A stretch of 64,000 nucleotides of DNA from the NCBI GenBank assembly GCA_033782935.1, contig JAWQEG010000281.1, positions 242,001 through 306,000 on the forward strand. The letters run 5' to 3'. A program made the position numbers and the translations under genes. Source of the stretch: Petrolisthes cinctipes (taxonomy: Eukaryota; Arthropoda; Malacostraca; Decapoda; Porcellanidae). Numbering within the stretch: the first letter of the stretch is position 1; each line of letters opens with the position of its first letter. Under the pieces are notes generated by a model. That model had not been told where the DNA came from and made no database searches. It was given only the letters and a program-made list of their open reading frames with translations. Shown piece after piece: positions 32,911-44,879 of this stretch.

Positions 32911-33063
32911 GGTGGTAATTCTTTTTTGATACATTGGAGTGCCTTGATTCCTCCAAAGTATGCTAGGAAACAGGACCACAAGAGCAAAAATAATAGTTTT
33001 CTGTTGCTTGGAATAGTTTGGAGGATTCAGTTGCTCCAGATTTACCAACACAAAACTTCCCCC
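32911..33063. mobile_element. 153-bp insert with TTAA duplication, private to arm A'
   Basis: TTAA at 32907-32910 and 33064-33067. Arm A (about 14640-14655) has a single site in the sequence tagcttaagttgctac. The ends (ggtggtaatt / aaacttccccc) are only weakly inverted. TTAA duplication is typical of piggyBac and Kolobok elements. No coding capacity. Confidence 0.7.
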
Positions 33064-33069
33064 TTAAGC

Positions 33070-34070
33070 TACCAAGTACAGATTGAATTGATTGTCATAG
33101 TTATACCTAAAGTATACTGTAAGTATACTGTATAAGGTGGTAATACTGTATACGATGGAAGGAAAGTGTCGGTGGATATTTGATTGTGGCTGTACAATAT
33201 GTTTTTTTTAAACAATATATTAGGGTTTTGTCGTAAATATTATCGTAATTCATTATGTAGTTTGACCAAAATGAATATAATTATTTATTCTATAGCCATA
33301 TAATTAGCACCAAAGGTCGTGGGCGCTACTAATAAAGAAAATCAGTCTTAAATATTAATGAGGATCGATAAAGGGAAGCAGACGGGAACTAAAGTGATGA
33401 TTCCCCACGGCCGCTAGAGGCGCCACCGTCACAGCCAGCCACAACGATGACACCAAAATAAACACAGAGTAATCTATCCTTCTCTCAGGACCAAAATAAA
33501 CCCAGAGTGATCTATCCTTCTCCCTGGACTAATAAAATCCTCGGCAAGTCACTCAATCAGTGTTGCCAGGTGCTGGGAAATTTATCTGTTTTTAGATAGT
33601 TTTGAAGTCCACACAAGGAAATTATATAAAGATAATAATATTAAAATATTGTTTAAGAGTAATCAGGGTAATTTCTACCAGATGATGAAATACCAAAATG
33701 ACCGTCAATGTTCAAGAGTAAACAGAGAATTATTGAGGTAAAAAGGGAAATTCTGATGATATTGAAGTTGAGGGTATGATGCCAAATAGATCTGGCAACA
33801 CTGACAGTAAGACCTCCTCTGATCTGGCAACACTGCAGAGAATCTAACACGATAAGAATGTAAGTAAACAAAAAAAAATCAGTCATAGTAAATACGATGA
33901 TGTGCCGGTACGATGGTGTGCGGCTCTATGGACACACAACAGAGCCATCGTACCGGTACCATGCATCGTATACACTATGGATCTTCTTGCATAACGCCTT
34001 AATTATTGTTATAAGAGTAAATGTGTGAATTTTTTAGTTCGTGGTCATACTAACTAAGATGGCTACTCGG
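33070..34070. other. Non-coding stretch of arm A'
   Basis: Counterpart of 13410-14640. It holds a partial cagccacaatc MITE end (33148-33196), the diverged tandem duplication and a palindromic MITE (about 33880-33995). No gene seen. Confidence 0.5.
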
Positions 34071-34325
34071 TGTGTTGGTTTGTAAGCTTCCCAACCAACC
34101 ACACTTGTATTAGGCTTCATTATTTTAGAGTTGATTCCATAGTGGTATTGGTTTGTAAGCTTCCTAACGAGCCACACGACCCTATACAACGTCCATTTAG
34201 GGTCAATTCCTCAGTGGTATTATTGGTTTGTAAGCTTCCCAACCAACCACACTTGTAAGGCTTCATTATTTTACGGTCAATAAACACAGTGGTATTGGTT
34301 TGTAAGCTTCCCAACAAACCACACA
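34070..34325. repeat. Copies of the ttggtttgtaagcttcccaa motif
   Basis: Inverse of the array at 12776-13410. The stretch around 34190-34220 is the empty site of the MITE at 12894-13266. Confidence 0.7.
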
Positions 34326-34397
34326 GATGCTTACAGATGATCTTCTGGAAGAGGCTCTATTGGTGAGCCTGTACTTTCAGCTCTACTTCATTCCTAT

Positions 34398-35715
34398 TAC
34401 TCATTTGCCCTATAGAAGTATTTTTGTTCTTGATTGTCCCAAATCTTATCTAATTGTTTGGTATTTATTGGAAGAATTACCGTTTTGTACCAGTGTTGCC
34501 AGATCCGGCTAGATCCCCGTATTTACCCCCGGTCATTTCCTGTACTTTACCGCGGTTATTTCCCGGTAGTTTGCCCAGGTTAGGTCCCGGTAGTTTGCTG
34601 TGGTCTAGGTTAGGTCAGGTAAGGTCAGGCTAATTTCAAAATGCCCCATTTGAATATGCCCTATCTTGGAAATAGGGCATTTGTGGAGGAAATGCCATAG
34701 ATGAAAATAGTCTTAGAATGGTCTAAATAAGTGGGTAATGAAGGGAGAAAAACCGTACACAATAACGGTAATTCTTTCAATATTTACCAATTGTTTTTCA
34801 AATGAAACCACTGATTTCTGGTTTATGACCCACTCTGGCAGAGAGTTCCACATATCTATTACTCTGCAGAGAAAAGAGTATTTCCTCAAGTTCATTCGTG
34901 ATCTTGGTTTAAATAATTTTCTAGAATTTCCTCGTGTAATACTTTCTTCCCGTTCTTGAAAAACTTTCTCGCTGCATTCCTTGTCATACAGTCCATTGAT
35001 AAATTTAAATGTTTCAATCATGTCGCCTCTCCATCTTCTATATGACAGTGTTGGTAGATTAAATGTTTTTAGCCTCTCCTCATATGACAAGTTCTTCATA
35101 TTGGGCAGGAGTTTAGTTGCTCTTCTTTGGACATTTTCAACTGCCTCAATGTCCTTAAAAAGATAGGGATTCCACACCTGATTTGCGTATTCCAGATGAG
35201 GGCGGAGAAGAGCAATTAAAAGATATTTAAACATTTCTGCATTTAAGCTGGTGAAAGTTCTTCTTATAATGCCAACAATCTTGTTACCTTTGTTTATTTT
35301 CTCTGAGAGATTTTCTGAAAATTTCAATATGTCGTCAATAATTACTCCAATATCCTTTTCAGCTCTTGACCTTTCTATTACATTTTCAAGATGATACTCT
35401 CTCTCTCTCTCTTTCTTCAGATCCACCAATTCTCATTTACCTCGTCTTATCTGAATAAAAACTCAATAACCATTTTTCTGTCCAATGTTTCATATCTTCT
35501 AAATCTTCTTGGAGTTTTATATGGTCATCATCATTTGCCATAGTTCTAAAAATTTTAGTGTCATCAGCATACAAATATATATCACTTTTGTTTCCATCAC
35601 AACACAACTAGGCAGGTCATTGATATAAACAACAAATAGTAATGGTCCCAAGACTGAGCCCTGAGGTACCCCACTGACCACATCACTCCATTCCATAGCC
35701 TCTCCATTCACTATT
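34398..35715 (-). pseudogene. LINE-A reverse transcriptase second half (arm A')
   Basis: Minus-strand counterpart of 11382-12692. It reads 'VVSGVPQGSVLGPLLF' near 35660, then the C-terminal frame 35429-34797 with 'LRPHLEYANQVWNPY'. The MITE at 34460-34788 interrupts the last residues. Confidence 0.82.
34460..34788. mobile_element. MITE ggtaaatattgaa (arm A' copy)
   Basis: Same insertion as 12307-12635, with the 8-bp duplication read here as aattgttt on both sides (34452-34459, 34789-34796). Confidence 0.88.
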
Positions 35716-37249
35716 CTATGTATCTATCTATAGCTCTGATGCCTCGTTGCCTCCATGAACTCCCCCCAAGGGGGTGGCCACGGCAGAAGTGCCTCCAGTT
35801 CTCTCTGTTCCAACACTCCCTCCTTACTTGTTCAAGCCCTACTCTGCTTCTCACGTTTCTCTCCTTTACATACTCTTCCACTCTGTTCCAACACTCCCTC
35901 CTTACTTGTTCAAGCCCTCCTCTGTCCCTCATGTTTCTCTCCTTTACATACTCTTCCACTCTGTTCTGCCATCTAACCGGAGGTCTGCCTCTCACACCAG
36001 GTGCCACAACTTCACTTCCATACACCTTCTTTACAAACTCCTCACTTTACATTCTCTCTACAGTGGGATCTCGCATCTAGCGAGTTCTCAACTTGCGAAT
36101 TCGTATCTGGCGACACCATACAACCTCTACCCATATTCGTTTCTAGCGAACAAAATTCCCATCTGGCGAAATAAATATGTAAGAAAATTAAAAAATAATA
36201 ATATGAATCGTGTGACGTCACGTCACCACCCACGCGGCCAGTCGGCCACTCCTAGTCCTTCCCCAATTTAAAAACTCAGTCTCCGTCTTTGTCGAGCACG
36301 TGCGAGACCTCTCTTGACCCGCTCCGACCTTAAGCGTGAGAAGGAGAATGCAGATGAAAGAATTACAAAATTTATTCAAGCATCAAGAGAGGCGGGAGAG
36401 AGTGGTGGTGAGCGGGAGACAAGTGAGGAGGGAGGCTGTGGCACGCTGCACTAGCCTGTCCCTTCGCCTCAGATACCAGCAGTTCGTCACTTCATTCATT
36501 ACTCATGAGTAAATAGTGAATCCTGTATTTAATTATTTCTTCTTGAATTCATGTTGTGTATCACTTTGTGTACAACATAATGAAAATTATGCGATATCAT
36601 AGACAAAAGTATATAAAATATAGATAATAAATTAAACAAAAAAATTCCCATTTGGCAGGCGAGAGAGCGTGAACAGTGGTGAGGAGGGCGAGGGTGGTGG
36701 TGGTAACATGGACAAGGGAGGAGGGGAGGGGAAGGGAGAGGTTGCTTGAGTGAGGAGGTGGCTGCCAGTCCGTCCATCCCTCCACCAAATGGACATTCGT
36801 CACACTTACACACTTTATCACTCAAATTACAATACCACTCATAATTTTTTCTTTGTTATATATTGTGCATCACTTTGTGTTTATTTAAATGGAAATTAAA
36901 ATGTTATACGCGAAAATAAAGTAAATAAAATGAAGATCGGCAATTTTCACCTCGCCTATTATAATTTTCCTCATTAGTTTATGTATTCGCATCTAGCGAA
37001 TTCACATCTAGCGCCGTTTTTTTGGCACCAATTACTCGCTAGATGCGAGATCCCACTGTACATGTCCAAACCATCTCAATGTATTACGTTTCACTCTCTC
37101 AACCACTCCACACTCAATGCCAATTGCCTTCTCACTCATACCACACCTCTCATATACACACTCATTACTTTCTCCATCCCACCTAGTAAGTCCACATGTT
37201 CCTCTCAAGTAACTCATTTCCACAGCACCTATTCTAGACTGATGAGCCC
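35716..37249 (-). mobile_element. RTE-like fragment with TIR element (arm A')
   Basis: Pieces 35716-36058 and 37061-37249 are RTE 3' sequence ('GVRGRPPVRWQNRVEEYVKE'). Copia-1 is absent, showing the site before its insertion near 37196 (gggatggagaaag on the minus strand). Confidence 0.85.
36061..37058. mobile_element. Pogo/Tigger-like TIR element (arm A' copy)
   Basis: 998 bp with cagtgggatctcgcatctag ends and TA on each side, inside the RTE fragment as in arm A. Confidence 0.85.
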
Positions 37250-38276
37250 TACTCCATGTAGGGCTCTTTGATTTCTATTACCTAAGAATACCTTAATCCA
37301 GTCCAAATAATTGCCTTCTATACCACAGCAGGAGATCTTTTCCAATAACCTTTTATGTGGAACTCTATCAAAAGCCTTCATAAAATCACAATAAATTACA
37401 TGTACAGAATTCCCTTGATCTAAAGCCTTCGTCCACTCATCCAACACCTTTATAAGTTGTAATACAGTAGATCTCCCTGGTATAAAGCCGTACTGTTTAT
37501 CACTGAGCAAGTTGTATTTCCTCAAGTGAGCCATCATCTCCTCTCTAATTAGTGTCTCCATACATTTACATATAATGTTTGTCAGACTCACAGGTCTATC
37601 ATTTCCCGGGTCCCTTTTATCACCTTTTTTAAATATTGCTGTGATATTTGCAATCTTCCAATCAATGGGCAATTGCTGTGTGCTAAACGAGCATTCAAAG
37701 AGAATAACCAGTGGCTCTAAGATCTCCTTCATTATCTCCTTCACTATCCTTGGGTGTATCCCATCTGGTCCTGGTGATTTATCCTTCTTCATTTTCTGTA
37801 TTACCTTCTGAATTTTCTCCTTGGTAATGTTAAGACTTTGCAGAGGTGGTACTACCTGCACTCTTCCCCTTGGAGAGTCTCCATCAGATTCAGTGACAAA
37901 CACATTGGCAAATTGTCTAGAGAGAACCTTTGCTTTTTCTCTGTCACTTACTGTGGTCTCTGCTTTACTGCTTTATTGTGGTCTGTATACAATTCTGATA
38001 TCATGCCTTTGGTGTTAATTTTTGACTGAACATATTTCCAAAAAACCTTCGGGTTTTCTTTTACAAGTGTAGCAACTTCCAGTTCCTTGTTCTTCACTGC
38101 TTTTCTTGTTTCTCTTCTCACCTGATTGTTAACTCTACTCTCCTATATTCTTTACTGATTTCAGCATACTGACTCTTCTCCATATAGTTTTCAGAATTTT
38201 CAAGTTTGTTCATTTGTTCCCATAATCTTTGCTTCCTCTTTATCTTGTTCCATAGCTTCCTGTTCATTGGCAAGTT
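37250..38276 (-). pseudogene. LINE-A linker and RT, copy 2 (arm A')
   Basis: Minus-strand frame 37903-37229 carries 'KKDKSPGPDGIHP', 'NITAIFKKGDKRDPGN', 'KQYGFIPGRSTVLQL' and 'DFMKAFDRVPHKRL'. Compared with arm A, a small insertion near 37970 breaks the linker frame. Confidence 0.83.
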
Positions 38277-38592
38277 CAGTTAATTCTCATTTTACACTGG
38301 GATGATGTATGTGAAATAGTGTGTGTAATGAATGTATGTACTGTAAACACTTATTGTACACTATATTAAACACCCATAATACCAGTGTACTGTACAATGA
38401 GGGTTTTCTGTACACAGTTTCATTACAAACCCATAATACCAGTGTACTGTACAATGAGGGTTTTCTGTACACAGTTTCATTACACACACTACATTACACA
38501 TCCAATATACAAGTGTACTGTACAATGAGGGTTTTTTGTACACAGTTTCATTACACACCCAATATACAAGTGTAAAATGAGAATTAACTGTG
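38277..38592. repeat. TIR minisatellite element 2 (arm A')
   Basis: 316 bp, inverse of 4032-4345, joining the same two LINE-A halves. Confidence 0.78.
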
Positions 38593-39141
38593 GGGGACTG
38601 TATCAAATGCTTTCCTTAGATCACAATAAGCCACATCCACTACCCATCCTCTATCTATAGACTCAGTCCACTTATCAATACTTATATCAGCTGCAATACT
38701 GTTGACCTCCCTGGTAAGAAACCATACTGTTTTTTGCTGAACAAGTTGTTACCTGACATGTGCTTTATGATACTGGTCTGTAGTTGTTGTTGAAGTTCCT
38801 CAAGGTGTCTGGCCGAGCAGCCCCCCTGAGCTCCTGAGGAAGGTCATGGCCTGAACCGGGCTTTCCCACAGTGCCCTCAGAGAGTGTATGTTGTGTTGTT
38901 GGTGAGTGTGGTTGTGGTCTGTAGTTACTGGGGTTACTCTTATATCTCCCCTTTTTAAATATTGCAGTAATATTTGCTGTTTTCCACTCCTGGGGAACTT
39001 GATATCTTTCCAAAGAGTTGTTAAAAATAATCCACAGTGGTTCCACCAGCACCTCAGCAACTTCCAATATAACTCTTAGGTGGAGTGTGTCTGGTCCGGG
39101 GGATTTATTACGCTTTAACTTTTTCAGTGTTTTCAGTATAC
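38593..39141 (-). pseudogene. LINE-A RT copy 1 (arm A') with LINE-B insert
   Basis: Counterpart of 3481-4031. The LINE-B 3' end sits at 38786-38914 between two copies of tggtctgtagtt (38774-38785, 38915-38926). Confidence 0.8.
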
Positions 39142-39391
39142 GAGGCGTCTATTTACATAACGAGATAAGCGACACAATTCAAGTTTTGAGAAAAATGGGT
39201 TTAAAGTTTAACATCTGTGTACAAAAGGTTATAATCTCTCTATTTATACTTCATTTTAAGCCTTATTAGAAACTCCAAAAGGGGATATGGACTTCACCAC
39301 GTAAATTGTAGATGTTTACTAGGGGGGGAAGACAGTGCCATTTCAATTTCACCAGAGGTGGTGTTTATCCCGTTATGCAAATAGACGCCTC
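39142..39391. mobile_element. MITE gaggcgtc (arm A')
   Basis: 250 bp, inverse of 3232-3480. Confidence 0.8.
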
Positions 39392-40649
39392 AATTATTAT
39401 TATATATTATCTTCCCTTGATATTTCCATAATTGACAATGGTTTTTCTTGTCTCACTTTCAATTCTGGCACAGCTCCTTGCGGTTCGTTCATAAATATTG
39501 ATGAAAAAAAACTCTGCTAACTCTTGTGCCTTCTCCTTGTCACTCCTTGTGTTGTTATTTTTGTCACCTCCCATATATAATTCTGTGATCCCAGATACTG
39601 TCTTCGTCTTAGACTTAACGTACTTCCAGAATATCTTTGGATTGCTTTTTACATTTTGTGGTATTGTTTGTTCCTTTGCTTTAACTTCTCTCCTAGTTTC
39701 TTTCCTTACTTGGTTATTTAAATGTCTGTACTCAACATTGCACTCTCTGATATTCCCTATTCCCACTGTCTGTTATTTCTTTCTGCCATTTTCCTCAATC
39801 GTTCCTTTGCTTTTTCTTAATCTTTGCCCTCAGTTTCCTATTCATGGGTAAATTCACTGTTTAAGGTTTTCCTTGATTCCCTTTCCTTAAACATTCTGCA
39901 TGGTATACAATCACTGATAACTTCCTACAATTTAGTTATAAATTTATTCCACATGTCATCGATGTCTTCAGTATTCAAGTGGTCTTTCCAGTCTATATTT
40001 AGTTTCTCCTTCATTTCTAAATAATTTCCTCTTTCATATAAATACACCTTCTTCTTTGTCTTCCTTATCTGTGGTTCTATATCACAATGAAAAGTTATGC
40101 AGGCATGATCACTTTTTCCGAGGGGGCTGTCTACTTCAATCCCCTCTACTCTTACGTCATCGTCAGTAAACACAAGTGACGTGTATAAATAAGGTGTGGG
40201 TCATCTAGTGGGACAGAAGAGAAGCTACCGTACCAACATCACCACCATGAAGCTCCATTGTCTCATCTAGTGCGACACCCAATAATCTCGGGGCCTCACA
40301 AGAGTCACGGGCTACTGACACCCTACAGTCCCGAGGTTGAGGTATAGAAAAAAAAAAAAAAAAATCCACTTTTCACTCCCTCTACATCTTGTTATGTTGC
40401 ACAAAGAAACAATCTCTTATTTTGTCTATAAAACTCTGACTGTATTGGTCTCCGCTGGATGCTGTACCTGTTGTCCAGTTTATGTTAGGCAAATTAAAAT
40501 CGCCTATATCTATTTTGTGTTTCGTTCTTTGTTCACCTATTTCTTGTTGTAGATCCAATAACCTGTTGTTATTCTCAGTGGTGCTATTTGGACTCCTGTA
40601 TACAGCTGTGAGCAATAAGTCCTCTGTACCTTTTATATTCACTTTTATA
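39392..40649 (-). pseudogene. LINE-A endonuclease and linker (arm A', more complete)
   Basis: Minus-strand frames: 40642-40382 with 'LLLTAVYRSPNST' and 'DIGDFNLPNINW' (the D-F-N metal-binding motif of APE endonucleases), 40173-39925 with 'PLGKSDHACITF', and 39766-39407 with the linker. The SINE-like insert is at 40203-40364. Arm A has lost the D-F-N part. Confidence 0.82.
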
Positions 40650-40651
40650 TA

Positions 40652-41105
40652 CAGACAATTCTCATTTTACACTTGTATATTGGGTGTGTAATGTAGTGTG
40701 TGTAATGAAACTGTGTACAGAAAACCCTCATTGTACAGTACACTTGTATATTGGGTGTGTAATGTAATGTGTGTAATGAAACTGTGTACAGAAAACCCTC
40801 ATTGTACAGTACACTTGTATATTGGGTGTGTAATGAAACTGTGTACAGAAAACCCTCATTGTACAGTACACTTGTATATTGGGTGTGTAATGTAATGTGT
40901 GTAATGAAACTGTGTACAGAAAACCCTCATTGTACAGTACACTTGTATATTGGGTGTGTAATGAAACTACAGAAAACCCTCATTGTATAGTACACTTGTA
41001 TATTGGGTGTGTAATATAGTGTACAATAAGTGTATACAGTACATACATTCATTACACACACACTATTTCACATACATAATGCCAGTGTAAAATGAGAATT
41101 GCCTG
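40652..41105. repeat. TIR minisatellite element 1 (arm A')
   Basis: 454 bp with TA at both sides (40650-40651, 41106-41107). It has fewer or shorter units than the 486-bp copy in arm A, so repeat number has drifted. Confidence 0.8.
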
Positions 41106-41107
41106 TA

Positions 41108-41360
41108 TTCACATAAATCACCACCTTCCTCAATACTATAGGACACCCCATGTTTCACATACATCAACAAACCTCTCCCACAGCTTTCTTCAGATATATT
41201 TTTTCCTAATAATTTGTATCCCTTGATATTAAACTCTACAATACTCTTTTCATATCTATAGTTCTTTGGCTTCACCTCCAGTATTATTATCACATGGGGT
41301 TTCACTCTCATATATCCTATTCTTACCTCAAGTTGTCACATGTAAAAGTATCAACATTAC
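41108..41360 (-). pseudogene. LINE-A ORF2 start (arm A')
   Basis: Inverse of 1411-1683, with one amino-acid change over most of the frame (Y for C). Here it continues upstream into ORF1. Confidence 0.78.
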
Positions 41361-41389
41361 TAAACATCACATGTATCTTATTTTGAGAC

Positions 41390-42430
41390 TTAATCTTTTC
41401 TCCATTCTGCCTCATCTTTACTGGATATTTTCCTCTTGGTTTCTCTTTACACACAGTAGATACCGCTTCCATGGCTTCCCTCTTACCACATCCTTCTCCT
41501 CCTCACTCTTCTCTTTGGCCTGTTTCCTTAGTTCCTTTTCTTATTCCCGTTCCTCTCTCGTCACATCATGATACACTGACACATTCCTGAATAAAAGTTC
41601 CTTAACATTCTTTAGTTTATACAAGTTTCTCATGATCCTCATCTTCACTATCAAAACAATTTAGGTTCAGCTCTCCACAAATCTCTTTAAACATTAGTTT
41701 ATCATGTCTCATCTTGTCTTCTCTCTCCTCCATGTTAAATCCACTTATCATTTCTTCCGGCATTCTGTGCAGTACTATATTATTCTCTCTGTGTAACATA
41801 TCCTTCACTTGTTCCACTGTCTCCTCTGCAATCACACTTTTGCTTACTTTTGTAACACTATGTGAGTTGCAAATATTTTGGGTCTCCTCCTTCACAACAT
41901 CTTTGCAGGATTATACTAAATCATTCTTCACCTCAATGCAAACTTTCTCCTTAACTTCTTCAAGTAACTTACCTTTTATATAATTAATATCCTTCTGAAC
42001 CTCTTGAAACTTATCCAACTTTCCTAGTTCCAACACTTTTTGTACTTCCAATTTCTCTTTCACTTCATCCATTTTTGTGCTAATTCTGCCCTTTACTACT
42101 GCTATCTCATTCTCAAAAACAAGAAGCTTGGCAGTTGTCTCCTTTTCTAGGTTTTTCATCTTTGTTTCCACTACATCTTGTCTCTTTTCCAGCTTTGTAA
42201 ATGTGACTCAGGACCTTGACAGCAACATTATCACACTTATTGTAATACCAGTGTAGTTTACTAGCATCACTCCTGTTTAAAAATTTATATATACAGTACT
42301 TCCCTTGATACTCCTTCACACTTAATATGATGCCAGAATTCACAAAGACCACACCAAAATGCAGCATCAGAGTTGTTGCAGTCTGGACAAACCTTGAGCT
42401 TCCTCCTCTACTTGTTTACATCTGTTATCC
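41390..42430 (-). pseudogene. LINE-A ORF1: PHD-like finger, coiled coil, C-terminal domain
   Basis: Near 42390-42310 the minus strand reads 'CPDCNNSDAAFWCGLCEFWH' then 'HIKC', the spacing of a PHD-type zinc finger, followed by frame breaks. The frame 42171-41911 is a charged coiled coil ('METKMKNLEKETTAKL' onward). The frame 41895-41617 has 'NNIVLHRMPE', the usual start of the RRM-like nucleic-acid-binding domain of LINE ORF1. PHD plus coiled-coil ORF1 is known in CR1/L2-type LINEs. ORF1 protein binds the element RNA. It is broken by at least two frame changes. Confidence 0.65.
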
Positions 42431-42639
42431 CCTTCCTCCTTCAGTCATGTTTCATTAATCAGCTGATCCTGGGATGGTAACTTCTTCCTTTGTTTTAGTC
42501 CACTTCTTGTTGCTGTAGACACTTTTTTCTCCAGAGTCAGTCTTATACTTCTTAGGTTCTTATATTTGCTTTATACAACTTACCACCATTCAACTATATT
42601 TCAAACTCATTAATAATTGAAACAATGATAGAGCCAACC

Positions 42640-42970
42640 AATTCATATCCTTACCTAACCTGACCTGACCTGACGTAACCTGACCTTACCTAACCTGACC
42701 TGACCTGACCTTACCTAACCTAACCTGACCTTACCTGACCTGACCTGACATGACCTGACCTAATCCGACCTGACCTGACCTGACCTAACCTGACCTAACC
42801 TAACCTAACCTAACCTGGGCAAACTACCGGGACCTAACATGGGCAAACTACTGGGAAATAACCGTGGTAAAGTACAGGAGATGACCGGGGCAAAATTTTG
42901 GGACCTAGCCGGATCTGGCAACACTGCTACAAAACATTAATTCTTTCAATAGATACCGTACCCATTATTT
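42640..42970. repeat. TTAGG-like tract within a decayed MITE
   Basis: About 180 bp of cctgacctgacctaac-type repeats, i.e. variants of (cctaa)n, the complement of the arthropod telomere repeat TTAGG. It is followed by the right part of a ggtaaatattgaa-family MITE (ccggatctggcaacactgct ... aatagatacc). In other copies this tract is only about 25 bp, so it has expanded here. Confidence 0.75.
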
Positions 42971-42977
42971 TATTGGT

Positions 42978-43218
42978 TTTCTCTCTCTCTCTCTCTCTCT
43001 CTCTCAATATTTTTTTGGTATGTAAATCAGTGAAAATAGACTATATGTATGTATGTATATGTTATTATTATTATTATTATTTTAATCTATTCTATTACTG
43101 TTTTTTAATACAAAGTTTTTAGCTTTTTTTTCTCGCTAATTTATAACATTCTAAGACACTTTTCTTCAATGGTATTTTATTATTATTATTATTATTATTG
43201 TTATTATTATTATTATTA

Positions 43219-43252
<34 letters not shown>

Positions 43253-43268
43253 CATCATTATTATTATG

Positions 43269-43319
<51 letters not shown>

Positions 43320-43320
43320 T
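42978..43320. repeat. (TC)n and long (TTA)n microsatellites
   Basis: (tc)n at about 42980-43006 and almost continuous (tta)n at 43065-43080 and 43170-43315. No gene. Confidence 0.9.
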
Positions 43321-43609
43321 AAACCTAACCTAACCTAATGTAATGTCAACAGAATTGGTCAGGTGCTAACCAGGTCATGGAAGATGAAGATAATGAAAGG
43401 TAATATATTATTATTATTATTATTACAGGTAAAAGTATAGAAGTAGTTCATTCACTATATTGTATATTTTAGTATCATTAACCACTATTTTGGACCATTC
43501 TAACACACTTTTCATCTATGGTGTTTCTCTGGGAGATGCCCCTTTTTAGAGATGTGCCCCATTTTACAAACATATTTTGGAAATTAATCTGACCTAACAT
43601 GACCTAGCC

Positions 43610-43860
43610 ACTAAATATTGAAAGAATTACCGTTATTGCATATGGGTTTCCTACCTTCATTACACACTTATTTAGACAATTTTTAAGACTATTTTCTTCT
43701 ATGGCATTTCCTCGAGCATATTCAGATGGGGTATTTTGACATTAGCCTGACCTAACCTAACCTAACCTAACCTAACCTAACCACATCAGACTACTGGGAC
43801 CTAACCTGGGCAAACTACCGGGACCTAACCGTGGTAAAGTACAGGAAGTCTACTTACGTT
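43610..43860. mobile_element. Decayed MITE of the ggtaaatattgaa family
   Basis: Left end aaatattgaaagaattacc, then the family body with a short (cctaa)n run, ending at ccgtggtaaagtacaggaag without the right end. Confidence 0.78.
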
Positions 43861-43869
43861 ACAACACAT

Positions 43870-44720
43870 TTTCTGTGTTTACTACTGTCACCTGAAAAAC
43901 TATGATTCTGTTTATTTTTTTGGTGATAAACTATGATTTTTTTTTTTTTTTTTTATGATAAACTATCGTTTTATATATATATTTTTTTTGTGCTAAACTG
44001 TTTCTTTCTTTCTTTCTTTTTGTGATAAACTGGGTTTTTTTTTTTGTGTGTGATACTGTTTATTATTTCTTATGGTAATAAACTATACTTCTTTTTTCTT
44101 TTGGTGATAAACTATGCTTTTTTTATTTCTTTTTTGTGATAAGCTATACTTCTTCTTTTTATTTTCTGATAAACTCTGCTTGTGTGTGTGTGTTTTTTTT
44201 TTTTTTTTTTTTTTTTTTTGGTGATAAACTATGCTGCTTTTTTTGGTGATAAACGATGCCTATTATTATTATTTTTTTTTGTGATAAACTATGCTTCTTC
44301 TTTTTCCTTTTGGTGATAAATTATGTTTCTTTCTTTTTTTATATAAACTATGCTTCTTTTTTCTTTTTTTTTGGTGATAAACTGTTTCTTTTTTTGTGTG
44401 CGATAAACTATGCTTTTTTTTTGTGTTAAACTATGCTTCTTCTTTTTTGGTGATAAACTATGCTTTTTTTTGTGTGTGTGATAAACTATACTTTTTTTGT
44501 GTGTGTGTGATAAACTAGGCTTATAATTATTATTATTATTATTATTAATTTTTTTTAACTATGCTTTTTTTTGTGTGTGATAAACTAGGCTTATTATTAT
44601 TATTTTTTTTTTTTAGTGATAAACTATCCTTTTCATTTGTGTGTGTGATAAACTATGCTTATTATTATTATCATTATTATTATAATTTTTTTTTTTTGTG
44701 ATTAACTTTTTTGTGTGTGA
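43870..44720. repeat. Minisatellite tgataaactatgc plus T-runs
   Basis: Roughly 25 degenerate units of gtgataaactatgcttyttt, in which the T tract varies from about 4 to 30 and is sometimes replaced by (tg)n or (tta)n. An (at)n run follows at 44735-44762. No coding potential. Confidence 0.85.
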
Positions 44721-44739
44721 TAAACTATGCTTTTTTTTA

Positions 44740-44770
<31 letters not shown>

Positions 44771-44879
44771 TTTTGGGGGGGGTTAGTCACTTAAAAGCCG
44801 GCACCTGATTGGTTGAACAACACAGGGCGCCCTAACTACATTTTTTCTAATGATTTCATACATTATTTTTTTAAATGCA

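Larger units (their letters stand above)
32474..41382 (-). repeat. Arm A' of the large inverted duplication
   Basis: Reverse complement of 1411-15081 without Copia-1 and without the MITE at 12894-13266. It keeps about 220 bp of LINE-A endonuclease that arm A lost and has a private 153-bp insert. The inner junction with B2 is at 32473/32474, with a few bases of microhomology (cccc/ccag). Confidence 0.9.

Noticed and set aside
1411..41382. Inverted arms as a pure assembly duplicate
   Set aside because: Each arm has private insertions with proper target duplications and matching empty sites, so they are distinct sequences; mis-joining of two haplotypes or loci cannot be fully excluded without reads.
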